Positions 63,916 through 64,000 of a stretch of 64,000 bases of DNA are shown one piece after another (position 1 is the first letter of the stretch; each line of letters begins with the position of its first letter). The notes beneath the pieces are model-generated. The model made no database searches, had not been told where the DNA came from, and saw nothing but the letters and a program-made list of their open reading frames with translations. Source of the stretch: Oscillospiraceae bacterium. Its GTDB lineage: Bacteria; Bacillota; Clostridia; Oscillospirales; Ruminococcaceae. The position numbers and the translations under genes are program-made. Location of the stretch: the NCBI GenBank assembly GCA_017439985.1, contig JAFSIC010000043.1, forward strand, positions 1 to 64,000, in the 5' to 3' direction.

Positions 63916-64000
63916 TTAGATGGAAAGAACTTCGTTTTCTTTGTCTTTTACCATTTTATCAATGGTTTTGATGTAGTTATCGGTAACGTTCTGAACTTCT
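63916..64000 (-). CDS. frr: Ribosome recycling factor, C-terminal end (partial)
   Basis: The last 28 residues (ending NYIKTIDKMVKDKENEVLSI) match the C-terminal helix of RRF, which with EF-G splits post-termination ribosomes. The position upstream of uppS is the normal one. The rest of the gene lies beyond the window. Confidence 0.85.
   Translation of the reverse strand, partial: EVQNVTDNYIKTIDKMVKDKENEVLSI

Noticed and set aside
1-64000. tRNA, rRNA or CRISPR arrays
   Set aside because: No cloverleaf-like clusters, rRNA blocks or regularly spaced repeats were noticed on reading; no search program was run.

Overview
The window looks like chromosomal DNA from an anaerobic, low-to-mid GC Gram-positive bacterium of the class Clostridia, probably an Oscillospirales-type gut organism (inference). 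Reasons: PolC-type DNA polymerase III, YebC, CvpA and ClpE-like genes, the ECF transporter core beside truA, the frr-uppS-cdsA-dxr-rseP-ispG-polC block, an Fe-S type PurF, and a purine pathway with a split AICAR transformylase and IMP cyclohydrolase. Most genes lie on the minus strand. No rRNA, tRNA or CRISPR array was seen.

Layout. 1-111: the 5' end of a probable transposase gene with a hairpin over its start. 158-3027: an xpt-pbuX operon that also carries a RelA/SpoT-domain gene. 3188-3325: a truncated tyrosine-recombinase remnant. 3449-4806: yebC and an isochorismatase-family hydrolase. 5210-7985 (+): a short promoter-terminator unit, then an M24 and an M28 peptidase. 7983-9084: an XRE regulator and a thioredoxin-like CxxC protein. 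9188-17325: purE-purF-purM-purN-alpha/beta hydrolase-IMP cyclohydrolase-AICAR transformylase-purD, preceded by a 6S-like structured RNA. 17433-19148: a DtxR-family regulator divergent from a YibE/F protein. 19258-25344 (+): ABC-F, AI-2E-family permease, UvrD-like helicase, rlmA. 25415-29114: a zinc ribbon protein, ATP-grasp enzyme, esterase and a Wzz/BY-kinase-like protein. 29216-39976: an ABC importer with a tandem-domain binding protein, a PucR-family regulator, an M20 amidohydrolase, two membrane proteins and a metal-dependent amidohydrolase. 39989-54549: clpE-like gene, cvpA, DUF5711 protein, truA, ecfT, ecfA2, ecfA1, DUF3592 protein, methyltransferase, glmM, ruvB, ruvA, ruvC and a divergent serine hydrolase. 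54591-64000: polC, ispG, rseP, dxr, cdsA, uppS and the 3' end of frr.

The most interesting points are these. PurF has lost the key residues of its glutaminase site but keeps its phosphoribosyltransferase and Fe-S motifs. A possible uncharacterised uptake and catabolism locus at 29.2-38.6 kb has a duplicated binding protein, and its two operons share a nearly identical 22-bp upstream element with a PucR-type gene between them. A 6S-like RNA sits directly before purE. A putative alarmone synthetase is translationally coupled to xanthine salvage. All calls come from reading the sequence; no database search was run.
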